Below are positions 34,885-41,567 of a stretch of 41,567 nt of DNA, piece after piece (position 1 is the first letter of the stretch; every line of letters begins with the position of its first letter). Source of the stretch: Rhodoferax sp. (GTDB lineage Bacteria > Pseudomonadota > Gammaproteobacteria > Burkholderiales > Burkholderiaceae_C); assembly GCF_025356155.1 (NCBI RefSeq), contig NZ_JANXUQ010000261.1, forward strand, positions 1-41,567, given 5' to 3'. A program made the translations under genes and the position numbers. The notes beneath the pieces were generated by a model, which did not search any database, was not told where the DNA came from, and worked only from the letters and a program-made list of their open reading frames with translations.

Positions 34885-35625
34885 ATGTGGTTTTCAAATA
34901 TCCTGCTCGCCTGTGCGCTAGCCATTCCGGGCATTGCCTGGGCGGATAGCTTCAGGCTGGTCACCTTCGAATACCCGCCCTACAAATACACCGAAAACGG
35001 CGAGGTCAAAGGCTTGGCGGTGGACATAGTGCGCGAGGCCTTCAAGCTGATGAACCACGAGGCCGTCATCGAAATTTTGCCGTGGCCGCGTTGCCAGGTA
35101 TTGTTCGAGCGGGGCGAGGTGGATGGCATCTTCACCTTCTTCCAGAATGATGAACGCCAAGCCTTTACGCTGTATTCCAAAGAGGTGGTGGTGACACAGA
35201 CCATTGCATTGTGGGTGCTGAAGAACACGAAAATTGAATTCAACGGCGACCTGACCCGGCTACAGCCATATCAATTTGGCATCACGTCCAAGACGAGTTA
35301 TGGCGAGCGGTTTGATACCGCGATGAAATACGGGCTGCTGCATACGGAAGCTGCGGCCTCTATTGAAGGCAATATCCGCAAGCTGATGAGCGGCCGCGTC
35401 GACATATGGGTCAGCAACCGTGATGGTGCGCACCATGAGCTCAAACGTTTGGGCCTGTTCGGCAAGGTGCGGGAGTTGAAGCGCCCCATACAGGTTGTGC
35501 CGGCGTTTGTTGGCTTCTCCAAATTGCGCAACCACGCCGCCCTGCGCGACAGCTTTGACCAGGCACTGGCCACACTCAAGCACAGTGGTGTTTACGACGC
35601 ACTGGTCAAAAAATACACGCCCTGA
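34885..35625 (+). CDS. Periplasmic solute-binding protein (SBP_bac_3-like), no transporter adjacent
   Basis: A 246-aa secreted protein with signal M-W-F-S-N-I-L-L-A-C-A-L-A-I-P to about A-W-A-D. It then has the amino-acid-binding-protein fold: F-E-Y-P-P-Y-K-Y, G-L-A-V-D-I-V-R-E-A-F, and L-M-S-G-R-V-D-I-W-V-S-N-R-D-G in the second lobe. GGAGA lies before ATG 34885. No permease or ATPase follows, so it may serve a transporter elsewhere or signal to the chemoreceptor 68 bp upstream. The short form (no histidine-kinase fusion) resembles orphan binding proteins common in betaproteobacteria. Confidence 0.88.
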   Translation: MWFSNILLACALAIPGIAWADSFRLVTFEYPPYKYTENGEVKGLAVDIVREAFKLMNHEAVIEILPWPRCQVLFERGEVDGIFTFFQNDERQAFTLYSKEVVVTQTIALWVLKNTKIEFNGDLTRLQPYQFGITSKTSYGERFDTAMKYGLLHTEAAASIEGNIRKLMSGRVDIWVSNRDGAHHELKRLGLFGKVRELKRPIQVVPAFVGFSKLRNHAALRDSFDQALATLKHSGVYDALVKKYTP

Positions 35626-35635
35626 GGCCGCTACC

Positions 35636-36187
35636 ATGTGTGGCATGGACGCTTTTAACGACAACTACCGGTTCCTCGCCCGCTACAACCAGTGGTTCAA
35701 CACCAAGCTGCTCGACGCCGCGGAGCGGCTGACAGACGCCGAACGCAACCAGGACAGGGGCGCTTTCTTCGGCTCCATCCACCACACGCTGAACCACCTG
35801 CTGGTGGCCGATCAGGTCTGGCTCAAACGCTTTCGCCAGTGCGGGCAAGACAACGGCTGGCAGGCGCCTAGCCTGACCGACGCCGTGCTGGATTTGCCGC
35901 AGGAGGCCTCGCTGAACACGGTGTTGTTTGATGACTGGGCAGCGCTACGCGCTAAACGCATGCAACTGGATGCGGCCATTGCGCAGTGGGTGGCTGATAT
36001 GCCGGATGGGTTTGCGCATTTCACGATGCGTTATGCGAACTCCAAGGGTGTGCAGCGCGCCCACCCGGCCTGGCAGGCCTTGACCCACTTCTTCAACCAC
36101 CAGACACACCACCGGGGCCAGGTCACCGCGCTGCTGACGCAGGCGGGTGTCGACCCTGGTACAACCGATTTGATTGCGCTGGTCTAG
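35636..36187 (+). CDS. DinB/DUF664-family metal-binding four-helix protein
   Basis: A 183-aa protein with the DinB fold: F-N-D-N-Y-R-F-L-A-R-Y-N-Q-W-F-N-T-K-L-L at the start, the first His ligand region S-I-H-H-T-L-N-H-L-L-V-A-D (48-60; H54 probable) and the second H-F-F-N-H-Q-T-H-H-R-G-Q-V (151-163; H155, H159). Families with this triad include thiol-dependent transferases; the substrate is unknown. ATG 35636 was chosen (M-C-G-M-D-A), with ATG 35645 as an alternative. It follows the binding protein gene by only 10 bp and may be the last gene of the same transcript. Confidence 0.9.
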   Translation: MCGMDAFNDNYRFLARYNQWFNTKLLDAAERLTDAERNQDRGAFFGSIHHTLNHLLVADQVWLKRFRQCGQDNGWQAPSLTDAVLDLPQEASLNTVLFDDWAALRAKRMQLDAAIAQWVADMPDGFAHFTMRYANSKGVQRAHPAWQALTHFFNHQTHHRGQVTALLTQAGVDPGTTDLIALV

Positions 36188-36195
36188 CCGACAGG

Positions 36196-36251
36196 TTGCT
36201 CATGTATTGATAGCTACTCGCATATATTTGACGAGGGCTAGCGGCACTATT
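36196..36251 (+). repeat. Dispersed intergenic repeat, copy C
   Basis: A 56-bp element: TTGCT start, TGATAGCTACT, CGCATATAT, then ACGAGGGCTAGCGGCACTATT. Its last part is identical over 14 bp to the reverse complement of copy A (1288-1342), and it aligns gap-free to copy B. It lies between the dinB-like gene and the terminator. Confidence 0.75.
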
Positions 36252-36260
36252 CACCAAAGC

Positions 36261-36282
36261 AAAAACCCGCCGAAGCGGGTTT
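36261..36282 (-). terminator. Rho-independent terminator of the helix-hairpin-helix gene
   Basis: 8-bp stem AAACCCGC (36263-36270) / GCGGGTTT (36275-36282). On the minus strand the loop is the stable TTCG tetraloop and the stem runs into TTTTT. It lies 23 bp past the stop of the gene at 36305. It may also act in reverse for the dinB-like gene. Confidence 0.9.
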
Positions 36283-36304
36283 CGTGATGAAGCTCAGGTC
36301 AGGC

Positions 36305-36895
36305 TTACTTCTTGGGCGCACTGGCAGGGGTCTTGGCTGCGCTGGCAGCAGGTGCCGCAGGGGTAGCAGCATCGGCCTTGGCAGCTTTCTTCTCAGCCTT
36401 AGCTTTCTTGGCATCTTCCTTGGCTTGCTTTGCAGCGTCTTTCTTGGCCTTGGCTTCTTCTGCTTTCTTGGCTTTTTCGTCAGCCTTGGCTTTCTTGGCG
36501 TCGTCTGCCTTCATCTTGGCTTCTGCCTTGGGATCTTTCTTTTCTTCCTTGGCAGCAGGGGCAGCAGCAGCTGGCTTGGTGTCAGCCTTCATGGCAGGTG
36601 CTGCCGGTGTTGCAGGGGCAGCGGCTGCGCCCTTGAAGCCAGAGCCGTTGACGGTCAGGCCTTCAGTCGAGAACTTGGCGGCATTGCCTTCGCCGACGCC
36701 TTTGACCCGTTCAATGAAGTCATTCCAGTCCTTGAAATTGCCCTTCTTGCGCTCGTCGACAATTTTGCCCGAGATGCTGGGGCCAATGCCCTTGATGCCA
36801 TCGAGTTCAGCGGCGGTGGCTTTGTTGACGTCTACTGCTGCAAAACTGAGCGTTGCGTACAGCATGACCATAAGGGCCAGAATTTTTTTCAACAT
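36305..36895 (-). CDS. Secreted helix-hairpin-helix (ComEA-like) protein with Lys/Ala-rich tail
   Basis: A 196-aa protein. The signal peptide M-L-K-K-I-L-A-L-M-V-M-L-Y-A-T-L-S-F-A-A is followed by a ComEA-type helix-hairpin-helix domain (21-85: V-D-V-N-K-A-T-A-A-E-L, then I-K-G-I-G-P-S-I-S-G-K-I and V-K-G-V-G-E-G-N-A-A-K). A low-complexity tail of about 100 residues rich in Lys, Ala, Glu and Pro follows, like TolA or histone H1 tails and probably helical. HHH domains of this type bind DNA in uptake. The basic tail may add nonspecific DNA or envelope binding. AAGGA lies about 8 nt before ATG 36895. It is downstream of hldD on the same strand across 140 bp with an inverted repeat, and so probably has its own promoter. 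Confidence 0.88.
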   Translation of the reverse strand: MLKKILALMVMLYATLSFAAVDVNKATAAELDGIKGIGPSISGKIVDERKKGNFKDWNDFIERVKGVGEGNAAKFSTEGLTVNGSGFKGAAAAPATPAAPAMKADTKPAAAAPAAKEEKKDPKAEAKMKADDAKKAKADEKAKKAEEAKAKKDAAKQAKEDAKKAKAEKKAAKADAATPAAPAASAAKTPASAPKK

Positions 36896-36972
36896 ATGCG
36901 TGTCCTTCGGAGGTGGTGTTGGTGAACCGGGTGGCTGGCACCAGAGGCTGGTGTCCATTGCACAACGTGCGG

Positions 36973-37001
36973 TGTGTTGACACGGTTGACCCGTCGACAC
37001 A
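36973..37001. promoter_or_regulatory. Inverted repeat upstream of the helix-hairpin-helix gene
   Basis: Arms TGTGTTGAC (36973-36981) and GTCGACACA (36993-37001), 8 of 9 positions symmetric, with an 11-nt spacer. It lies about 80-105 bp before the start of the gene and 35 bp after hldD. It could be an operator or an hldD 3' hairpin; no T run follows. Confidence 0.3.
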
Positions 37002-37035
37002 TCCGCATGCTCGGTAAAAACCCCTGATTAGCGCA

Positions 37036-38055
37036 TCAGGCCTTGGACGAGAGCGCCTGCACGTAAGCGCGCACGCCACTTTGCACATTGGCAAACACGT
37101 GCTGGCAACCGGTGCTGCGCAAGGCGCTGAGGTCGGCCTGTGTGTAGCTCTGGTACTTGCCGCGCAGGGCGTCGGGGAAGGTCATGTATTCGATCAGGCC
37201 ATCGGCTGCGGCCTGCTGCAGCGAGACGGCGCTCTCTCCACGCTGTTCGCGCAAGGTGTTGACCACGGTGATGGCCACATCGTTGAAGGGCTGGGCCTGG
37301 CCGGTGCCCAGGTTGTAGATACCGGATTCACCGGGATGGTCGAAGAACCACAGGTTGACCGCGACCACGTCGTCGATGTAGACAAAATCCCGCATCTGGC
37401 CACCAGCCGCATAACCGCCGTATTCGCCGAACAGCTTGACCTTGCCTTCGGTATGGAACTGGTGGAACTGGTGAAAGGCGACGCTGGCCATGCGGCCCTT
37501 GTGCTGCTCGTGCGGGCCGTAAACATTGAAGTAGCGAAAGCCCACCACCTGGTTGGTCTTGCCGGCCTTGGTGCGCTGAAAGTCGCTGCCGCATTCGCGG
37601 CGCATGCGCTGGTCGAACAGCAGCTTGGAGTAGCCGTACACATTGAGCGGGCGCTCGAAAGCCGGGTCTTCACGAAACGTATCCGAGCCGCCATAGGTGG
37701 CCGCCGACGATGCATAGAGCAGGCGCGCGCCGCGTTTCTGGCAGGCGTGGAACAACTGGCACGACAGCGTGTAGTTGTTGGCCATCATGTACTTGCCGTC
37801 CAGCTCCATGGTGTCGCTGCAGGCACCTTCATGGAACACGGCTTCGATCTGGCCGTAAGACCCACCGGCAAAGGCGTCGTAGAAAGTGTCGGCGTCTACG
37901 TAGTCGGAGATGCGCAGGCCGGCGAGATTGCGAAACTTGTCCCCCTGCTTGAGGTCATCGACGGCGATGATGTCGTCTATGCCGCGTGCGTTCAGGCCTT
38001 TGATGATGTTGCTGCCGATGAAGCCGGCTGCGCCCGTTACAACGATGCGTGTCAT
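37036..38055 (-). CDS. hldD: ADP-L-glycero-D-manno-heptose-6-epimerase
   Basis: Last enzyme of ADP-heptose synthesis for the LPS inner core; an extended SDR with NADP cofactor. It is 339 aa. The Rossmann motif is [10 protein letters not shown] (7-16), the catalytic region is Y-A-S-S-A-A-T-Y-G (114-122) with Y140-x-x-x-K144 in V-Y-G-Y-S-K, and [11 protein letters not shown] follows. ATG 38055 gives the canonical N-terminus M-T-R-I-V-V-T-G. It lies 22 bp downstream of the heptose kinase gene in the same operon. Confidence 0.97.
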   Translation of the reverse strand: MTRIVVTGAAGFIGSNIIKGLNARGIDDIIAVDDLKQGDKFRNLAGLRISDYVDADTFYDAFAGGSYGQIEAVFHEGACSDTMELDGKYMMANNYTLSCQLFHACQKRGARLLYASSAATYGGSDTFREDPAFERPLNVYGYSKLLFDQRMRRECGSDFQRTKAGKTNQVVGFRYFNVYGPHEQHKGRMASVAFHQFHQFHTEGKVKLFGEYGGYAAGGQMRDFVYIDDVVAVNLWFFDHPGESGIYNLGTGQAQPFNDVAITVVNTLREQRGESAVSLQQAAADGLIEYMTFPDALRGKYQSYTQADLSALRSTGCQHVFANVQSGVRAYVQALSSKA

Positions 38056-38077
38056 AGATTGATTCTTTCTGATCAGT

Positions 38078-39013
38078 TCAGTGGTTGGCGAACAACTCGT
38101 CATAACTGACGGTGGCTGTACCGAACTTGCCGACCACGATGCCGCCCGCCTGGTTGGCGATCGGCACGGCGTCGCGCAGGCTGGTTCCTGCTGCGACCAG
38201 CGCGGCCATCGTGGCAATGACGGTGTCACCTGCACCGGTGACGTCAAACACCTCGCGTGCCATGGCGCTGACGTGCAATTCGCCTTCGGCATCGAACAGC
38301 GTCATGCCTTCTTCGCTGCGGGTCAACAATATGGCTTCGAGCTTGAACTCCGCGCGCAGAGCGTGCACCTTGCTGCGCAGATCGGCTTCGTCGCGCCACA
38401 TGCCGATGACTTGCTGCAGTTCGGCCCGGTTGGGTGTGATGACGGTGGCGCCCTGGTAGCGGGCGAAGTCACTGCCTTTGGGGTCTACCAGAATGGGTTT
38501 ACCGGCGGCCCGTGCGCGCGCAATCATGTCGGTGATGTGGCCCAGACCGCCCTTGCCGTAGTCCGAAAACAGCACTGCGCCGTGCTTTGGCAGCAGGTTC
38601 TCAAACGCGGCGGTTTGTGATGCCAGCAGTTCGTTCTTGGGTGTGTTCTCAAAGTCCAGGCGCAGCAGTTGTTGCTGGCGGCCAATGACCCGCAGCTTGA
38701 CTGTGGTCTTGAGTTCGGCATCGCGGCCGAAGTGTGGCTGTATGCCGGTTTGTGCGACCAGGGCTTCGAGTTTATGGCTGGCTTCATCGTCGCCCACCAC
38801 GGTCAGCAACGAAGCCTGCGCCCCCAGCGTGACCACGTTGTACGCCACATTGGCCGCACCACCATTGCGCTCTTCCTCACGCGTGATGCGCACCACAGGC
38901 ACGGGGGCCTCCGGAGAGATGCGGTCGACCGCGCCGTACCAGTAACGGTCTAACATCACATCGCCAACCACCAGCACCTGGGCGGTGGCCATTTTTTCTT
39001 TGGAAATGGTCAT
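38078..39013 (-). CDS. rfaE1: D-glycero-beta-D-manno-heptose-7-phosphate kinase (HldE kinase domain)
   Basis: PfkB-family sugar kinase phosphorylating heptose 7-phosphate at C1. It is 311 aa and contains only the kinase half, so the cytidylyltransferase half (HldE C-terminal/RfaE2) must be encoded separately, as is usual in Burkholderiales. Motifs are [12 protein letters not shown] (17-28), N-G-G-A-A-N-V-A (50-57) and D-V-T-G-A-G-D-T (257-264), with D263 as the catalytic base. Its ATG overlaps the lapB stop (ATGA, 39010-39013). Confidence 0.95.
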   Translation of the reverse strand: MTISKEKMATAQVLVVGDVMLDRYWYGAVDRISPEAPVPVVRITREEERNGGAANVAYNVVTLGAQASLLTVVGDDEASHKLEALVAQTGIQPHFGRDAELKTTVKLRVIGRQQQLLRLDFENTPKNELLASQTAAFENLLPKHGAVLFSDYGKGGLGHITDMIARARAAGKPILVDPKGSDFARYQGATVITPNRAELQQVIGMWRDEADLRSKVHALRAEFKLEAILLTRSEEGMTLFDAEGELHVSAMAREVFDVTGAGDTVIATMAALVAAGTSLRDAVPIANQAGGIVVGKFGTATVSYDELFANH

Positions 39014-40167
39014 AGTTCTTCTACACGGCGGGCGGGGTAACTGTCCCAGGCCTGGCAGCCGGGGCATTGCCAGAAATGTTGCTTGGCTTCAAAACCGCAG
39101 GCGGCACAGCGGTAGCGGGTCAGGGGTTTAACGGCCTGGTCCAAAGCACGCTGCACTTGGGGATGGAATTGTTCATGCTCCAGCTTTTCACCGGCAATCC
39201 ACTTGGCCGCTGCCACCAGCGAAGGCTCGTTTTCAAGGTGGCGTGCATACCATTCGCGGGCCGTTGCCGTGGGCGCGCCACTGGCTGCTTCCAAGGCGAC
39301 GATGGCGTCCAGCACGTCCAGCGACGGCGTGTGTGCGTAGACTGCTTTCAGTCGCGCCAGGATGCGGACGCCTTGGCCGGCGGCGATGGCGTATTGGGCC
39401 AGCAGTGGAGCAATTAGTGCAATGGCGGAAGGCGAGGTGGTGATGGCCTGGGTCAAGGTCTCGCAGGCCAACGTGGGTTGGCCTTGCTGGTTTTGCAGGC
39501 GGGCCAAGTCCATGCGCGGGCGTGGCGCGTCGGGGGCGATGTGCATGGCCTCAGTCAAATGCTGAAGCGCCTGCGCCATGTCGTTATTGGCCGCACAGGC
39601 TGACGATTGTTCGCACAGGTAGTGTGACAAGCGGCCTTTGAAGCTGCCCTGGCCAGAAGACTCCAGTTTTTGCGCAATCAGCGCGGCGTGTTCCCAGTCG
39701 CGCGAGCGCTCGTAGTTGGCCAGCAATGCAAGACGGGCCTGGCCTTCAAAACGTGTGCCATCCAGTTTCAGCAGCGCTTCTTCGGCTCTATCCAATAGGC
39801 CCGCTTTGAGGTAGTCCAGCGCCAGCGCATGTTGGGCGCGGTGGCGGTCATCCAGCGCTAGATCGCCGCGGGACAATAGGTGTTGGTGAACGCGCACGGC
39901 ACGCTCGTATTCGCCACGGCGGCGGAAGAGATTGCCCAGAGCGAAGTGCAGTTCCGATGTGTCGGGGTCGTTCTGAACGGCTTCGATAAAAGCGTCAATC
40001 GCCTGGTCCTGTTGCTCGTTGAGCAGGAAGTTCAAACCCTTGAAATAGGCTTTTGGTGCCTGGCGGTTCTCCATGCGGAGTTGGCGCATATCGAATCGCG
40101 ACGCCATCCAGCCCAGTACAAAAACGACTGGCAGCGCCAGCAGCATCAGGCTGAGGTCAAATTCCAT
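39010..40167 (-). CDS. lapB: LPS assembly protein B
   Basis: Inner-membrane-anchored TPR protein (YciM) that, in enterobacteria, controls FtsH-dependent turnover of LpxC and links LPS synthesis to transport. It is 385 aa: an N-terminal membrane helix (about 5-23), TPR-type repeats (about 38-330; for example A-I-D-A-F-I-E-A-V-Q-N-D-P and A-L-D-Y-L-K-A-G-L-L-D-R-A-E) and a C-terminal rubredoxin-like metal site C354-x-x-C357 and C368-x-x-C371. It overlaps lapA by 11 bp and rfaE1 by 4 bp. Confidence 0.95.
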   Translation of the reverse strand: MEFDLSLMLLALPVVFVLGWMASRFDMRQLRMENRQAPKAYFKGLNFLLNEQQDQAIDAFIEAVQNDPDTSELHFALGNLFRRRGEYERAVRVHQHLLSRGDLALDDRHRAQHALALDYLKAGLLDRAEEALLKLDGTRFEGQARLALLANYERSRDWEHAALIAQKLESSGQGSFKGRLSHYLCEQSSACAANNDMAQALQHLTEAMHIAPDAPRPRMDLARLQNQQGQPTLACETLTQAITTSPSAIALIAPLLAQYAIAAGQGVRILARLKAVYAHTPSLDVLDAIVALEAASGAPTATAREWYARHLENEPSLVAAAKWIAGEKLEHEQFHPQVQRALDQAVKPLTRYRCAACGFEAKQHFWQCPGCQAWDSYPARRVEEL

Positions 40168-40477
40168 ACGGGGGCTGTTGGGGCAGAGCGGGTTTTTCGG
40201 GTGCTAGCGGCGTATTGGCAACAGCGCTTGCTGCTTGTCGGCGCGCCAAGGCGGCCGCATGTCTATGCTGCCACCAGCGCGGCACCATGCCGAGCACGCC
40301 AATGACCAGGCCCATCGCAAAGGCAATCAGCACGACCAGAACCAGCGGAGCAGTCCACTGCTGGCCAAAGAAAAAACGCACGGTGGCGTCGTGCTGGTTG
40401 TTCAGCGCGAAGGCGAAAAGGGTAAAAAAAATGGCTGCTTTAAGCATCCACTTAAAGAACCATACAAGTTGTTTCAT
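40157..40477 (-). CDS. lapA: LPS assembly protein A domain protein
   Basis: A 106-aa inner-membrane protein with two hydrophobic segments (about 8-28 and 42-65: P-L-V-L-V-V-L-I-A-F-A-M-G-L-V-I-G). The signature R-F-F-F-G-Q-Q-W lies between them, and a cytoplasmic Ala/Pro/Gln-rich tail follows. GGGGAG lies close before ATG 40477. It is co-transcribed with lapB. Confidence 0.92.
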   Translation of the reverse strand: MKQLVWFFKWMLKAAIFFTLFAFALNNQHDATVRFFFGQQWTAPLVLVVLIAFAMGLVIGVLGMVPRWWQHRHAAALARRQAASAVANTPLAPEKPALPQQPPYGI

Positions 40478-40538
40478 CAATCTCCCCAGTGGCTAGAGAT
40501 TCTAATAGCCTGAAGTGGGCCATTGCCCATCAATGGCT

Positions 40539-40850
40539 TCAGGGATTGACCTTTGTCTCCAATTCGGCCGTGCGCTGATCCACGGATTCGCGCAGGGCTT
40601 TGCCCGGCTTGAAGTGGGGGACGCGCTTTTCGGGAATAGCGACGCTTTCACCGCTGCGCGGATTGCGACCCATGCGGGGCGGGCGGTGGTTGATGGAGAA
40701 GCTGCCAAAGCCGCGGATCTCGATGCGGTGCCCGGCGACCAGGGCATCGTTCATCGCGTCCAGAATGGCCTTGACGGCGAATTCGGTGTCGCGATGCGTG
40801 AGCTGGCCAAAACGGTTGGCCAGTTCTTCAACAAGGTCGGAGCGTGTCAT
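40539..40850 (-). CDS. ihfB: Integration host factor subunit beta
   Basis: A 103-aa DNA-bending protein of the HU/IHF family: [10 protein letters not shown] at the start, the arm sequence [25 protein letters not shown] (as motif) with the intercalating Pro, and [10 protein letters not shown] at the end. It pairs with IhfA to bend DNA sharply. The rpsA-ihfB-lapA order is conserved in proteobacteria. There is a 61-bp gap to lapA. Confidence 0.97.
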   Translation of the reverse strand: MTRSDLVEELANRFGQLTHRDTEFAVKAILDAMNDALVAGHRIEIRGFGSFSINHRPPRMGRNPRSGESVAIPEKRVPHFKPGKALRESVDQRTAELETKVNP

Positions 40851-40871
40851 AGGAGAGTATTTTTATCCAAG

Positions 40872-40920
40872 AAAAAACGGCCGGTACCCAAACACGTGCT
40901 TGGGGCGCCGGCCGTTTGTT
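40872..40920 (-). terminator. Rho-independent terminator of rpsA
   Basis: Long stem AAACGGCCGG (40875-40884) / CCGGCCGTTT (40908-40917), with an internal CCCAAGCACGTGTTTGGG that can extend pairing. On the minus strand it runs into TTTTTTC. It separates rpsA from ihfB. Confidence 0.88.
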
Positions 40921-40979
40921 CAATTCAACAGCATGTCAAATAATCCTCTGGGACAGAAGCTTGGCCCTGTCCCAACGGA

Positions 40980-41567
40980 TTAGCTGTTGTTGTCGAGCTT
41001 GGCGCGCAACAGAGCGCCCAGGCTGGTGGTACCAGCGTTTTCGCGGGCAGAAGACTGGCTCAGAGCAGCCATGGCTTCGCCTTGGTCAGCCATGTCCTTG
41101 GCCTTGATGGACAACTGGATGTTGCGGGTCTTGCGATCCACGTTCACGACCACGGCAGTGACTTCGTCACCTTCCTTGAGCACGTTGCGAGCATCTTCCA
41201 CGCGGTCGCGGGAGATTTCGGAAGCGCGCAGGTAGCCGATGATGTCATCGCCCAGGTCGATCTCAGCGCCCTTGGGGTCAACAGTCTTGACCTTACCGGT
41301 CACAACCTGGCCCTTGTCGTTGATCGACACGAAGGTGGTGAATGGATCAGAATCCAACTGCTTGATACCCAGGGAGATGCGCTCGCGGTCCACGTCCACA
41401 GCCAAGACCAAAGCCTCGACTTCTTGACCCTTCTTGAATTCGCGCACAGCGGCTTCGCCGGTTTCGTTCCAGGACAGGTCGGACAAATGCACCAGACCGT
41501 CGATACCAGCAGCCAGACCGACGAACACGCCGAAGTCGGTGATGGATTTGATCGGGCCCTTCACGCG
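40980..41567 (-). CDS. rpsA: 30S ribosomal protein S1, C-terminal part (5' end outside window)
   Basis: The frame is open to the window edge, and 195 C-terminal codons are visible. They carry the last S1 (OB-fold) repeats: [25 protein letters not shown] and, in the next repeat, [20 protein letters not shown]. The end is [13 protein letters not shown]1 helps mRNA binding at the 30S subunit; full length would be about 560 aa. The first base triplets at the edge code R-V, not a start. Confidence 0.96.
   Translation of the reverse strand, partial: RVKGPIKSITDFGVFVGLAAGIDGLVHLSDLSWNETGEAAVREFKKGQEVEALVLAVDVDRERISLGIKQLDSDPFTTFVSINDKGQVVTGKVKTVDPKGAEIDLGDDIIGYLRASEISRDRVEDARNVLKEGDEVTAVVVNVDRKTRNIQLSIKAKDMADQGEAMAALSQSSARENAGTTSLGALLRAKLDNNS

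Noticed and set aside
1..41567. CRISPR arrays, prophage or insertion sequences
   Set aside because: No regularly spaced direct repeats, no transposase, integrase or phage structural motifs were seen on either strand.

Overview
The window is a piece of a betaproteobacterial chromosome, most probably Burkholderiales, family Comamonadaceae (Rhodoferax/Polaromonas-like). The evidence is the rpsA-ihfB-lapA-lapB-hldE-hldD block, the xseB-ispA-dxs order, several long TRAP/LIV transporter operons, and a dispersed intergenic repeat of a kind I recall from this family. No rRNA, tRNA, CRISPR array, insertion sequence or phage gene was found.

Left end (1-6937, + strand): housekeeping genes. These are exonuclease VII small subunit, farnesyl diphosphate synthase, DXP synthase, a Tat-type TRAP binding protein, a small unknown gene, a ferritin-like protein and class II fumarase. 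Accessory region (about 6940-15150): first, a tight minus-strand cluster (ankyrin membrane protein, a 42-residue ORF, an unknown three-helix membrane protein of 517 aa, a SUKH/SMI1-like protein) that resembles an immunity-gene array without a visible toxin. Next comes a DUF4424 secreted protein, then two genes on the same strand that are each cut by one in-frame TAG: a secreted disulfide-containing protein and an RLIG1/DUF5565-type RNA ligase. A DUF6544-type membrane protein follows. Parts of this region are visibly richer in A+T than the core, and it holds a gene-poor 0.7 kb stretch.

Middle (15224-20819, mostly minus): FMN reductase, TRAP permeases DctM and DctQ, NhaD Na+/H+ antiporter, an unknown membrane protein and the CrcB fluoride channel.

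Catabolic operon (20876-about 35625, + strand): a LysR regulator, a DUF1445/YcsI (D-glutamate cyclase family) enzyme, a TRAP-type binding protein, a complete LIV-type ABC transporter (LivK-H-M-G-F), a second TRAP-type binding protein, a fused 1222-aa 5-oxoprolinase/hydantoinase, a chemoreceptor and a further binding protein. Read together this looks like an uptake, sensing and ring-opening system for 5-oxoproline (pyroglutamate) or a related cyclic amide. The two TRAP binding proteins have no TRAP permease in the operon, which is its most unusual feature.

Right end (35636-41567): a DinB-family protein, then on the minus strand a secreted helix-hairpin-helix protein with a Lys/Ala tail and the heptose/LPS operon (ihfB-lapA-lapB-hldE-hldD), preceded by the 3' part of rpsA. 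Three copies of a roughly 56-bp dispersed repeat lie at 1288, 15167 and 36196; the first fills the leader of dxs.
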